A stretch of 15,417 nucleotides of DNA. Origin: an uncultured Candidatus Nitrosopelagicus sp. GTDB taxonomy: Archaea; Thermoproteota; Nitrososphaeria; Nitrososphaerales; Nitrosopumilaceae. A program made the position numbers and the translations under genes. The notes below the pieces were generated by a model that made no database searches, had not been told where the DNA came from, and was given only the letters and a program-made list of their open reading frames with translations. Shown one piece after another: positions 1 through 5,385 of this stretch (positions are counted from its first letter, which is position 1; each line of letters opens with the position of its first letter). Where the stretch lies: NCBI GenBank assembly GCA_937896695.1, contig CALBOT010000027.1, positions 1-15,417 of the forward strand, read 5' to 3'.

Positions 1-27
1 GCAAAAGTTTCTTTTAAAAAAAAATAA

Positions 28-525
28 ATGAAAAAATCAGAATTAAAACAAATAATTAGAGAAGCATTAGAGGATAAAGTTAAAGAATGTCCTTCTTCTA
101 CACAAGATATTTCTTTAAACACAGCTAATAGAGATAGAGCTATAAGAACAGACTATATTAAATATGGTCCTTTAAATGTTGAAGAACCAGGTGATTATTG
201 GAAAAATATAGCAAAGCAATGGAATACAACAGAAGAAGCAGCTAGAAAATCCAATTGTTCAAATTGTTTGGCATTTGATGTATCGCCAAGAATGATTGAA
301 GGATGTATACCTGCTTTAACATCAGAACCAGTTAGAGATAAATTTGGAATATTAGGATATTGTTGGATGCATCATTTCAAATGTCATTCAGCTAGAGCTT
401 GCAATACTTGGGCAGCCGGAGGACCTATAGGAACTGATGAGAAGTCTTATGAATGGCAAAAAAGAAATCTGAAGGCAGCATTAGATCCAGATCCAATTGA
501 CCCAACTATGTATAAGGATGAGTAA
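28..525 (+). CDS. Cysteine-rich hypothetical phage protein with N-terminal amphipathic tag
   Basis: Protein of 165 residues with no assigned function. Residues 1-16 form a short Lys/Leu/Ile/Glu-rich amphipathic helix with an I-R-E tripeptide at 10-12, resembling the tags on the next two proteins. The C-terminal half is Cys/His rich: Cys77 and Cys80 (CxxC), Cys93, Cys112, His115, His116, Cys119, His120 and Cys125. That pattern would suit a metal or iron-sulfur site, but this is inference. I have the impression that similar proteins recur in marine phages, but I cannot name a family. The start is the only ATG near the window edge and follows an A-rich leader without a Shine-Dalgarno sequence. 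The stop lies 3 nt before the next ATG. Confidence 0.8.
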   Translation: MKKSELKQIIREALEDKVKECPSSTQDISLNTANRDRAIRTDYIKYGPLNVEEPGDYWKNIAKQWNTTEEAARKSNCSNCLAFDVSPRMIEGCIPALTSEPVRDKFGILGYCWMHHFKCHSARACNTWAAGGPIGTDEKSYEWQKRNLKAALDPDPIDPTMYKDE

Positions 526-528
526 GAT

Positions 529-1116
529 ATGATTAAATTAAAAAATTTATTAAAAGAAGGTTCAGGATTCTATAAAGTAGATCCAGGTCCAAAACGTTGG
601 TTCAAACCATACGGTGATAAATACACTGAATATGAAAAAGCAACTAACAAAAGCTTGAAAGAAGCAAAAGGTAATAACATGTATGATGATGTTCTTACAT
701 TAAAAAGAAGCTTTGATATATTCAAACAACAATCACCAGATTTATATAAAGAACTTGATGCAAAATTTAAAGTTAAAAATATACAAAAGACTTTAGATGA
801 TATGATTAAGTTTATGGATACACCAGCTGCAATGAGAGAAGCAACATTACCTAAATTCAAAACACCATTTGAAGCATATAGTTGGATAATGAACAAAAGA
901 GGAGAGGCCATGGATATTGAAACAGAGATGATGGAAACAAGTAAAGAAATCCAAATGGCATATGGTGAAATGGAACAAGAAGCAGAAGCAGGTGGTGGAC
1001 CAATTACAGATCGATATGGTAAAGAACTTGAAGCACTTGAAATTCGACATAAAGATTTAAGAACTGAATTTGAAAAGGTGATGGAAGAAATAGATGAATA
1101 CGATCAAAACTATTAA
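529..1116 (+). CDS. Hypothetical helical protein with MIKLKNLLKE N-terminal tag
   Basis: Protein of 195 residues, function unknown. It opens with MIKLKNLLKE, nearly identical to the start of the next gene product although the rest of the two proteins is unrelated. L8-K9-E10 is an LxE tripeptide, the type cleaved by T4-like prohead proteases. The remainder is strongly helical and charged. Two long predicted helices, about residues 126-153 and 162-190, are separated by a GGGP turn at 155-158, suggesting a helical hairpin or coiled coil. The gene starts 3 nt after the previous stop and ends 1 nt before the next likely start, so the three genes appear to form one transcription unit. A structural or head-associated role is possible but unproven. 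Confidence 0.8.
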   Translation: MIKLKNLLKEGSGFYKVDPGPKRWFKPYGDKYTEYEKATNKSLKEAKGNNMYDDVLTLKRSFDIFKQQSPDLYKELDAKFKVKNIQKTLDDMIKFMDTPAAMREATLPKFKTPFEAYSWIMNKRGEAMDIETEMMETSKEIQMAYGEMEQEAEAGGGPITDRYGKELEALEIRHKDLRTEFEKVMEEIDEYDQNY

Positions 1117-1117
1117 G

Positions 1118-1585
1118 ATGATAAAATTAAAAGACATATTAAAAGAATTAACCGATAATAATTTCAAAGGATCTGAAGTTATATCTAGGATTAACAGAAG
1201 ACAACCTGATTTATTTGGCAAACAATTATTTGCTGATATACTTCCTAAAGGTGAAGCAAGCGAAGCTAAAGCAATAAAAGCTTTGAAGGATCATGATAGA
1301 AGTTTTATCAAGAAAAGAATGGATCGATTTGCTCCAATGTTTCTTCATGTACAATATCATGAATTTGAACATGAAGGACAAGAATATAGATTACATCAAA
1401 CTCAATATTTCAATTCAAACTTTGAAGACAAAGATCCTAAATTCAATCCTAAGGTAACTGCAGTTATTTTAATGAAACTTATTCCTGGTACTAAAGATAC
1501 TGAAGACATAGGTTCAATGCTTGTTAAAACTGATGAGTATATTAAAGATTTGAATCGTTTGAAAATCACTAAAAAAGCTATGTAA
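1118..1585 (+). CDS. Hypothetical protein with MIKLKDILKE N-terminal tag
   Basis: I place the start at the ATG at 1118 (155 residues) rather than the in-frame ATG at 1094. Starting here gives MIKLKDILKE, matching the previous protein's N-terminus residue for residue apart from N/D and L/I, and it avoids a 23-nt overlap. The LxE tripeptide is again at residues 8-10. The body has a basic helical stretch around residues 50-70, then a region rich in His, Glu and aromatic residues (about 75-105) that looks like beta strands. No family recognised. It is the third of three tandem genes whose products share the tag and little else. Confidence 0.78.
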   Translation: MIKLKDILKELTDNNFKGSEVISRINRRQPDLFGKQLFADILPKGEASEAKAIKALKDHDRSFIKKRMDRFAPMFLHVQYHEFEHEGQEYRLHQTQYFNSNFEDKDPKFNPKVTAVILMKLIPGTKDTEDIGSMLVKTDEYIKDLNRLKITKKAM

Positions 1586-1587
1586 TC

Positions 1588-1977
1588 ATGGACAAGTATA
1601 TATACAGAGGTAAATTAGAAAGAGTGGTTGATGGAGATACTATTGATGCTCTTATTGATGTAGGTTTTGATATTTGGGTAAAGAAAAGAATCAGATACAA
1701 AGGAATTGATACTTGGGAATCCAGAACAAGAAACCTTGAAGAAAAAGCAAAAGGCTTGGAAGCCAAAGCAAGAAACAAAGAATTATTGATGGAAGTAAGT
1801 TCAAAACCAGGCTACTTTCGTTTAAAGTCTTATGGTGTAGGTAAGTATGGTAGAGTACTTGCAGAAATCTTTATAATGGACTCAAATGGGGTTCAAATTG
1901 ATATAAATAAGACCTTGATCAAAGAAGGTCATGCATATGTTTATGATGGTGGTAAAAAGAAAGTTTTTTCTGCCTAA
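1588..1977 (+). CDS. Staphylococcal-nuclease-like (thermonuclease family) nuclease
   Basis: Protein of 129 residues that covers one SNase domain, an OB-fold Ca2+-dependent phosphodiesterase that cuts DNA or RNA. The opening VVDGDT (13-18) is the family's first metal-binding motif. The Staphylococcus catalytic residues Arg35, Asp40, Glu43 and Arg87 map well to Arg36, Asp41, Glu44 and Arg89 here, in IRYKGIDTWE and KYGR, so the enzyme looks active. The C-terminal part (INKTLIKEGHAYVY) matches the conserved family end. There is no signal peptide, so it would act in the cytoplasm, perhaps on host or phage nucleic acid. It starts 2 nt after the previous stop. Confidence 0.9.
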   Translation: MDKYIYRGKLERVVDGDTIDALIDVGFDIWVKKRIRYKGIDTWESRTRNLEEKAKGLEAKARNKELLMEVSSKPGYFRLKSYGVGKYGRVLAEIFIMDSNGVQIDINKTLIKEGHAYVYDGGKKKVFSA

Positions 1978-1989
1978 ACATTTGTTTAT

Positions 1990-2010
1990 TTGAAAAATAT
2001 TTTTTATATT
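1990..2010 (+). promoter_or_regulatory. Candidate promoter, TTGAAA-N9-TATATT, next to a start codon
   Basis: TTGAAA at 1990-1995 and TATATT at 2005-2010 are separated by 9 nt, and the ATG of the next gene begins 5 nt later at 2016. The same arrangement with the same 9-nt spacing occurs at 14596-14616. A transcript starting 6-7 nt after TATATT would begin at or near the ATG, that is, be leaderless. This is inference from position in an AT-rich sequence. Confidence 0.4.
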
Positions 2011-2015
2011 AAAAT

Positions 2016-2279
2016 ATGACAAAGGAATTTATGGACAACTACTTGGATTTAACACTGAGAGAAGTATACGATATAATTACATCAGATGATGATCCTTGGC
2101 CAAATGCATTCGAAACAAAAAAGAAAGTTAAATTCATTCAACAATTGATGGATTATTTTCAAGAAAGGGAAGAATATGAACGTTGCGCAAAATTACTTAA
2201 AATACAAAAAGAGGTTACAAAATATGAATTGGACAATAGAAAGCCATCCGATAGACATAGCGGAGATATCACAGACTGA
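2016..2279 (+). CDS. Small helical protein with UVR-like motif
   Basis: Protein of 87 residues, mostly alpha-helical. Residues about 38-67 (KFIQQLMDYF, EEYERCAKLL, then a Lys-rich end) resemble the UVR motif, the short helical hairpin that UvrB and UvrC use to bind each other and that also occurs in McsA and Clp-related proteins. The resemblance is in the spacing of hydrophobic residues and the E-Y-E-x-C-A-K-L-L core, so it is suggestive only. The gene is preceded by the TTGAAA/TATATT promoter candidate and lacks a Shine-Dalgarno sequence. Its last 56 nt overlap the next gene in another frame. Confidence 0.72.
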   Translation: MTKEFMDNYLDLTLREVYDIITSDDDPWPNAFETKKKVKFIQQLMDYFQEREEYERCAKLLKIQKEVTKYELDNRKPSDRHSGDITD

Positions 2280-2445
2280 TCATCAGAAGATCTATTTAGT
2301 TACTATTTTTGATGATAATGGAAGACCTATAGAGGCCGCGGAAGCATATGGACAAGAACATAGAGGTCAAATTACAAAAAAGTTTATTGGTAAGTACAAT
2401 GCTTATATTACAAAAATAGAACATTCTGAAGAATTAAAAAAATGA
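2224..2445 (+). CDS. Hypothetical protein, 73 residues
   Basis: The frame is open from an ATG at 2176, but I choose the ATG at 2224 because AAAGAGG lies about 9 nt upstream and the overlap with the preceding gene is smaller. The product, beginning MNWTIESHPI, has a central segment that looks like beta strands (KIYLVTIFDD) and a basic C-terminus. No family recognised. The 3' end overlaps the ATG of a small downstream reading frame (ATGA at 2442-2445), which suggests translational coupling. Confidence 0.65.
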   Translation: MNWTIESHPIDIAEISQTDHQKIYLVTIFDDNGRPIEAAEAYGQEHRGQITKKFIGKYNAYITKIEHSEELKK

Positions 2446-2549
2446 GTTACTGGACACAAACATCAACATATGGGGACATTGAAATCATCTGGGAATATAA
2501 AGAGACGGAGACCAAGAAGGCCACGACTATACATATACCTAATGAATGA
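2442..2549 (+). CDS. Possible 35-residue protein overlapping clpS
   Basis: A 35-codon frame begins at an ATG sharing ATGA with the preceding stop and ends at TGA 2547-2549. Its composition (MSYWTQTSTYGDIEIIWEYK, then a Thr/Lys-rich end) looks protein-like. It overlaps the ClpS-like gene, in another frame, by 80 nt. It could be a real coupled small gene, the missing N-terminus of the ClpS-like protein joined by a frameshift, or chance. Confidence 0.35.
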   Translation: MSYWTQTSTYGDIEIIWEYKETETKKATTIHIPNE

Positions 2550-2754
2550 TAATTACAATTCATTTGAATATGTAACAAAAGTCCTACAATCAATATTAGG
2601 ACATAATATGTATCAAGCTGAACAATGTGCTATGATAACACATAATGCAGGTCAATGTCTTGTACATTCTGCATTTCCAAAAGAAGCATATTTATTATTT
2701 GATATATTACAAAAACATGGATTAACAGTTAAACTAACACAAAAAAAATTATGA
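2470..2754 (+). CDS. clpS: ClpS-like ATP-dependent Clp protease adaptor
   Basis: Protein of 94 residues, close to the usual ClpS length. ClpS binds the N-domain of ClpA/ClpC and delivers N-degron substrates; in E. coli it also reduces ClpAP degradation of ssrA-tagged proteins. The core begins at about residue 19: RLYIYLMNDNYNSFEYV matches the ClpS signature around NDDYTP-(M/F)-(E/D)-FV. QAEQCAMITHNAG (about 49-61) matches the helix carrying the conserved H-x-x-G of the substrate pocket. Asp-Asp of NDD is Asp-Asn here. The N-terminal tail is very basic (KRRRPRRPR). The only in-frame ATG upstream of the core is at 2470, just after an in-frame TGA at 2443. The stop overlaps the next start by 4 nt. 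Confidence 0.83.
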   Translation: MGTLKSSGNIKRRRPRRPRLYIYLMNDNYNSFEYVTKVLQSILGHNMYQAEQCAMITHNAGQCLVHSAFPKEAYLLFDILQKHGLTVKLTQKKL

Positions 2755-3323
2755 AAAAAGAAAAAACTTATACATATGATCAAATAGCATTTCCAATATT
2801 ATTAGTTAGTGTAGTAGCGTTATTTTTAGCATCTACATGGAATATGGAAAATCAAATTGAACGTTTAGAGTTAGAACTTCAAGATACTACAGATAGTTTA
2901 TGTGCAATTATTGATAGTTTGCAATGTGAAATAGACACATTAACATGGGAAACAGAAATATGGGATTATAATGTAGAACATAATACAACTCATTTATTAT
3001 CAGCATTAATGTTTGTTGAAAGTAGAAACAATGATTCTGCTCATGCAGTAGGTGAAGATGCTGTGGGATGTTTACAGATAAGAAAAACTATGGTAGATGA
3101 TGTAAATAGAATATTGAAAAGACAAGGAAAAGAATTAAGGTTCACATATAATGATAGATGGTTAAGAGATAAATCTATTAAAATGTTTGATATTTATTGT
3201 AAACATTATGGATTGACAACAGCAGAAGAAATTGCAAGATGTTGGAACGGTGGACCAAGAGGAATGGATAAAGAAGCAACAGTTTATTATTGGAATAAAG
3301 TTCAAGATTATTTGGATAGTTAA
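2751..3323 (+). CDS. Membrane-anchored lytic transglycosylase (SLT/GH23-like)
   Basis: Protein of 190 residues. One transmembrane segment at about 12-28 is followed by a coiled-coil linker (31-66) and a C-terminal soluble-lytic-transglycosylase domain. SLT enzymes cleave the MurNAc-GlcNAc bond of peptidoglycan with one catalytic Glu. Here Glu90 in MFVESRN fits that residue, AVGCLQI (104-110) matches the family's G-x-(M/L)-Q-I motif, and CWNGGP (164-169) corresponds to the A-x-Y-N-x-G motif. The anchor implies an inner-membrane protein with the enzyme in the periplasm, suited to lysis or wall remodelling during infection. The start overlaps the clpS stop (ATGA), implying coupled translation. 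Confidence 0.85.
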   Translation: MKKEKTYTYDQIAFPILLVSVVALFLASTWNMENQIERLELELQDTTDSLCAIIDSLQCEIDTLTWETEIWDYNVEHNTTHLLSALMFVESRNNDSAHAVGEDAVGCLQIRKTMVDDVNRILKRQGKELRFTYNDRWLRDKSIKMFDIYCKHYGLTTAEEIARCWNGGPRGMDKEATVYYWNKVQDYLDS

Positions 3324-3340
3324 GAAAAATTTAATATATT
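3320..3340 (+). promoter_or_regulatory. Candidate promoter, weak TTGAAA-like box and TATATT
   Basis: TATATT at 3335-3340 lies 6 nt before the ATG at 3347. TTAAGA at 3320-3325 occupies the same place, 9 nt upstream, as TTGAAA in the other two copies (1990 and 14596) and matches it at 4 of 6 bases. It overlaps the end of the preceding gene. Weakest of the three. Confidence 0.3.
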
Positions 3341-3346
3341 AAGAAT

Positions 3347-3694
3347 ATGAAAACAAATGTTATAGTAAAATTAGAGATAGAAGGATTGCATAATTGGCCA
3401 GCGGCTCAATCTGTATTTCCTGAAGTAGGTTTTTTGGCCAATATGCATAGACATAAATGGTTTATTACAGCCAAGAAGAAAGTTAACCATGATGATAGAG
3501 ATGTAGAATTTATCATGTTCAAAAGAGATATTGAAGAATGGTTAAAAACAACATATTATAATGCATTATCAAGGACTCATGAATTTGGGGCTAAGTCATG
3601 TGAAATGTTAGCTAAAGAAATATTTGAGGAGTTTGATTGTGTATATGTATCAGTATTCGAAGATAATGAAAACGGTGCTGAAGTTTATAATTAA
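3347..3694 (+). CDS. QueD/6-pyruvoyl-tetrahydropterin-synthase-like protein
   Basis: Protein of 115 residues resembling the T-fold QueD/PTPS family. Possible zinc ligands are His15 (in EGLHNW) and His34 plus His36 (HRH), in the places of the family's FSAAH and HGH motifs. RDVEFIMFKRDIEEWL corresponds to the M-V-x-D-F-x-x-L-K strand/helix, SCEMLAKEIF to the P-T-x-E-N-L-A helix, and VSVFEDNENGAEVY to the V-x-V-W-E-T strand. The catalytic Cys four residues before HxH in QueD is absent (Leu30). It may therefore be a divergent relative with another activity rather than a queuosine-pathway 6-carboxytetrahydropterin synthase. No partner genes (queC, queE, folE) occur in the window. Confidence 0.55.
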   Translation: MKTNVIVKLEIEGLHNWPAAQSVFPEVGFLANMHRHKWFITAKKKVNHDDRDVEFIMFKRDIEEWLKTTYYNALSRTHEFGAKSCEMLAKEIFEEFDCVYVSVFEDNENGAEVYN

Positions 3695-3705
3695 AGGAGA
3701 ATAAG

Positions 3706-4236
3706 ATGAAAAAATTATTATTAGTATTATTAGTCATGCTTGGACTAAACACAACACAAGCACAACAGACAGTAGTGCCTTATTTTTGTTGCGATTCCAT
3801 AACATATTGGACTGATCAAGGCCAAGGATTATTTATAGGACTTGATACAACAAACATAGTACACAATCCTGATTCAATACAAGTATACTGGGGAGTATGT
3901 ACTGGATTTGCAACAGTTGGCATGTGTTATTCAGGACAAGGTATGAATGATCATTTTCCTCAGATTACAACATCAGATACAATTAAAGTACAGTATGATG
4001 TTTACATTTACGAAAATGGTTCGTTAGAAATATGTAGTATAGAAGATTGGTTAGTATATGACCAAGGAGTTTACAATTGGGTATTAATGAATATGTTACC
4101 AACATCAATAAATGAATTAACATTTAATAAAGTTGATAATAATACTATATATGATATAACAGGAAGAATATTAACTGAAATACCAATAGGTAAAATGTAT
4201 ATTCAAAATAGAAAAAAGTATATTAAGTTTGATTAG
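3706..4236 (+). CDS. Secreted protein with type IX secretion-like C-terminal sorting signal
   Basis: Protein of 176 residues. Residues 1-19 are a clear Sec signal peptide (KK, a Leu/Val-rich core, then TQA before QQ). The mature part has several Cys (28, 29, 65, 74, 110) and is rich in aromatic residues, looking like a small beta domain without a named family. The last ~43 residues, from SINEL to the end, read like a type A T9SS sorting domain: YDITGR at 149-154 and KMYIQNRKKYIK at 163-174 match the usual Y-D-(L/I)-x-G-R and (G)-x-Y-I-x-x-G-K-K-x-x-K pattern. That would export it to the surface of a Bacteroidota host. AAAGGAG at 3693-3699, 6 nt before ATG, fixes the start. Role unknown; surface modification or superinfection exclusion is speculation. 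Confidence 0.75.
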   Translation: MKKLLLVLLVMLGLNTTQAQQTVVPYFCCDSITYWTDQGQGLFIGLDTTNIVHNPDSIQVYWGVCTGFATVGMCYSGQGMNDHFPQITTSDTIKVQYDVYIYENGSLEICSIEDWLVYDQGVYNWVLMNMLPTSINELTFNKVDNNTIYDITGRILTEIPIGKMYIQNRKKYIKFD

Positions 4237-4311
4237 TATATTTATTAATATGATCGTTAGTAGTTATATTAGCTGCTTGTATGGACCTGGGTTCGAATCC
4301 CAGCATCTCCA

Positions 4312-4331
4312 CTAACACATCGCTACAGCAT
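4312..4331 (+). other. Intervening segment of the permuted tmRNA precursor
   Basis: These 20 nt separate the discriminator base of the acceptor piece from the first G of the coding piece. In known two-piece tmRNAs this loop is removed during maturation: RNase P makes the 5' end of the coding piece, and 3' processing plus CCA addition finishes the acceptor piece. I infer the same here. Confidence 0.7.
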
Positions 4332-4387
4332 GGGGATGTTTTGGAATTGACAGCAAGATAAGGGTATAATGAAGATCACGTTTAACT

Positions 4388-4420
4388 GGCGAACAAGTTG
4401 AAATGGCGATGGCTGCTTAG
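4388..4420 (+). other. tmRNA proteolysis-tag reading frame (GEQVEMAMAA)
   Basis: Ten codons from GGC (4388-4390) to the TAG at 4418-4420 read GEQVEMAMAA. Ending in Ala-Ala after a hydrophobic residue is the hallmark of ssrA tags, which ClpXP recognises. The resume codon is inferred. GGC-GAA matches the Gly-Glu start of the flavobacterial tag I recall (GENNYALAA), and A4384 sits 4 nt before it, where tmRNAs usually carry a conserved A. If ACT (4385-4387) were the resume codon the tag would gain a Thr. Confidence 0.75.
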
Positions 4421-4492
4421 GCACCCTGACCCGAACGGTTTAAAAGAGGTCATGTCGTAAAAACCTCGGAGGATGGTAGGTATTTATTAAAT

Positions 4493-4499
4493 AAAGGAG
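4493..4499 (+). promoter_or_regulatory. Strong Shine-Dalgarno, AAAGGAG
   Basis: AAAGGAG ends 6 nt before the ATG at 4506 and decides that start over the in-frame ATG at 4542. The same heptamer precedes the genes at 3706 and 14956. Genes behind the repeated cassette (5885, 6266, 8127) have no such sequence. Confidence 0.75.
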
Positions 4500-4505
4500 T
4501 TATAT

Positions 4506-4844
4506 ATGACACAATTATATTTATTTGAAAAGGAAAATGTTATGAAAAGAAAAGATTACGTAGCAGAAATTATTGAGAAATGGTTGAATGCCATGGACAA
4601 AGAAAATATTGGTGTACAACCAAAATGTATCACTATATTAGGAACCATGTTATCACAATACAAAGTTACACCAAAGGATGGCGTAAAAGATATATGGCAA
4701 CAAGCGCTGAACATTAGAGGTGGTGAATTTGCTGATTGGTATTCTGGATTATCAAAAGAAGAAAAAGCAGAATATGATAGAGCAAGAGCAGCTGCTTCAG
4801 CAAAATATGATAATAGGAATAATAAAGAACTATTAAAAGGATAA
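4506..4844 (+). CDS. Hypothetical protein, 112 residues
   Basis: Soluble, mostly helical protein with no recognised family. The start is set by AAAGGAG at 4493-4499. An alternative ATG at 4542 would give a protein starting MKRKDYVAEI but has a poor ribosome-binding site. The C-terminal third is highly charged (KEEKAEYDRARAAASAKYDN, then a basic end). It is the first gene after the tmRNA and stops 1 nt before the next start, so it forms an operon with the HNH-type gene. A function in trans-translation is not suggested by the sequence; in particular it does not look like SmpB. Confidence 0.72.
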   Translation: MTQLYLFEKENVMKRKDYVAEIIEKWLNAMDKENIGVQPKCITILGTMLSQYKVTPKDGVKDIWQQALNIRGGEFADWYSGLSKEEKAEYDRARAAASAKYDNRNNKELLKG

Positions 4845-4845
4845 C

Positions 4846-5373
4846 ATGCCATTCAAGCCAGGTGAAGGACGTCCAGCCTTTAATATAACAGAATCTCAAA
4901 TACGATATGCTATGGAGAATAGTAAATCATGTGCTGAGGCTGCACGGTTTCTAAAAATATCATATGAAGCATTTAGAAAATATGCAAAGTTATATAAGGA
5001 CGAAACTACTGGTAAAACATTATTTGAATTACATAAAAATCAAAAAGGAGCAGGTATAAAAAAAGGTACTGGTCCTAAGATGAGAGGTAAACATGGTTTG
5101 CTAGATATATTGGAAGGCAAACATAGAGAAATAAACCATCATAATTTAAAAGGTAGATTACTAAGGAATGGAATATTTGAAGAGAAATGTAGTTCTTGTG
5201 GATATGAAGAAAGAAGAATTACAGATTATACAGTTCCTTTACTATTAGATTGGATTGATGGGGATAAAACAAATCATAAACAAGAAAACTTAAGAATGTT
5301 ATGTTACAACTGCTATTATTGTGAAGTAGGTAATCCATGTGGTGGTGGTGTAAAGAAACATGAAGGTTATTAA
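4846..5373 (+). CDS. HNH-type zinc protein with N-terminal helix-turn-helix
   Basis: Protein of 175 residues. Residues about 15-50 form a helix-turn-helix-like segment (SCAEAARFLKISYEAFRKYA). The C-terminal part is an HNH-like zinc fold: CSSC at 115-118, then PLLLDWIDGDKTNHKQENL (131-149), then CYNC at 153-156. This is the phage pattern C-x2-C ... L-D-x-x-D-G-x-x-x-N ... N-L-x-x-L-C-x-N-C. The classical first His of the H-N-H triad is not obvious; Asp135 and His144/Asn148 occupy the core. Such proteins may be homing-type or packaging-associated nucleases, or DNA-binding regulators that have lost cutting. AAAAGGA lies just upstream of the ATG. Confidence 0.8.
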   Translation: MPFKPGEGRPAFNITESQIRYAMENSKSCAEAARFLKISYEAFRKYAKLYKDETTGKTLFELHKNQKGAGIKKGTGPKMRGKHGLLDILEGKHREINHHNLKGRLLRNGIFEEKCSSCGYEERRITDYTVPLLLDWIDGDKTNHKQENLRMLCYNCYYCEVGNPCGGGVKKHEGY

Positions 5374-5385
5374 AAAGGATAAAAA

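Larger units (their letters stand above)
4251..4480 (+). ncRNA. ssrA: Circularly permuted (two-piece) tmRNA gene
   Basis: tmRNA rescues stalled ribosomes by acting as tRNA-Ala and then as mRNA for a degradation tag. The 3' acceptor segment comes first: T-stem CTGGG (4287-4291), loop TTCGAAT (4292-4298), CCCAG (4299-4303), acceptor strand CATCTCC (4304-4310) and discriminator A4311. A 20-nt intervening stretch follows. The 5' segment then starts with GGGGATG (4332-4338) and the tmRNA-typical TTTTGGAATTGAC. The two acceptor strands pair over all 7 positions, with G-U at pair 3-70, the alanine identity element. The tag frame follows at 4388-4420. CCA is not encoded (A is followed by CTA). Possible long-range helix pieces are GCAAG 4353-4357 with CTTGT 4276-4280, TATAAT 4365-4370 with GTTATA 4263-4268, and GATCA 4374-4378 with TGATC 4251-4255. 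Outer ends are approximate. Confidence 0.88.

Noticed and set aside
570..1050. Minus-strand open frames opposite the gene at 529-1116
   Set aside because: Hydrophobic, Cys/Phe-rich translations are the mirror of Lys/Glu-rich helical coding sequence; no start signals or family features.
4237..4313. Ordinary tRNA ending in the TTCGAAT T-loop and CATCTCC acceptor strand
   Set aside because: No matching GGAGATG or GGGGATG lies about 70 nt upstream and no anticodon arm can be drawn; the partner strand is at 4332-4338, downstream, together with tmRNA-typical sequence and a tag frame.
4332..4505. One-piece tmRNA continuing downstream
   Set aside because: No T-loop or acceptor strand complementary to GGGGATG follows before the next gene at 4506, whereas a fully pairing one lies 20 nt upstream.
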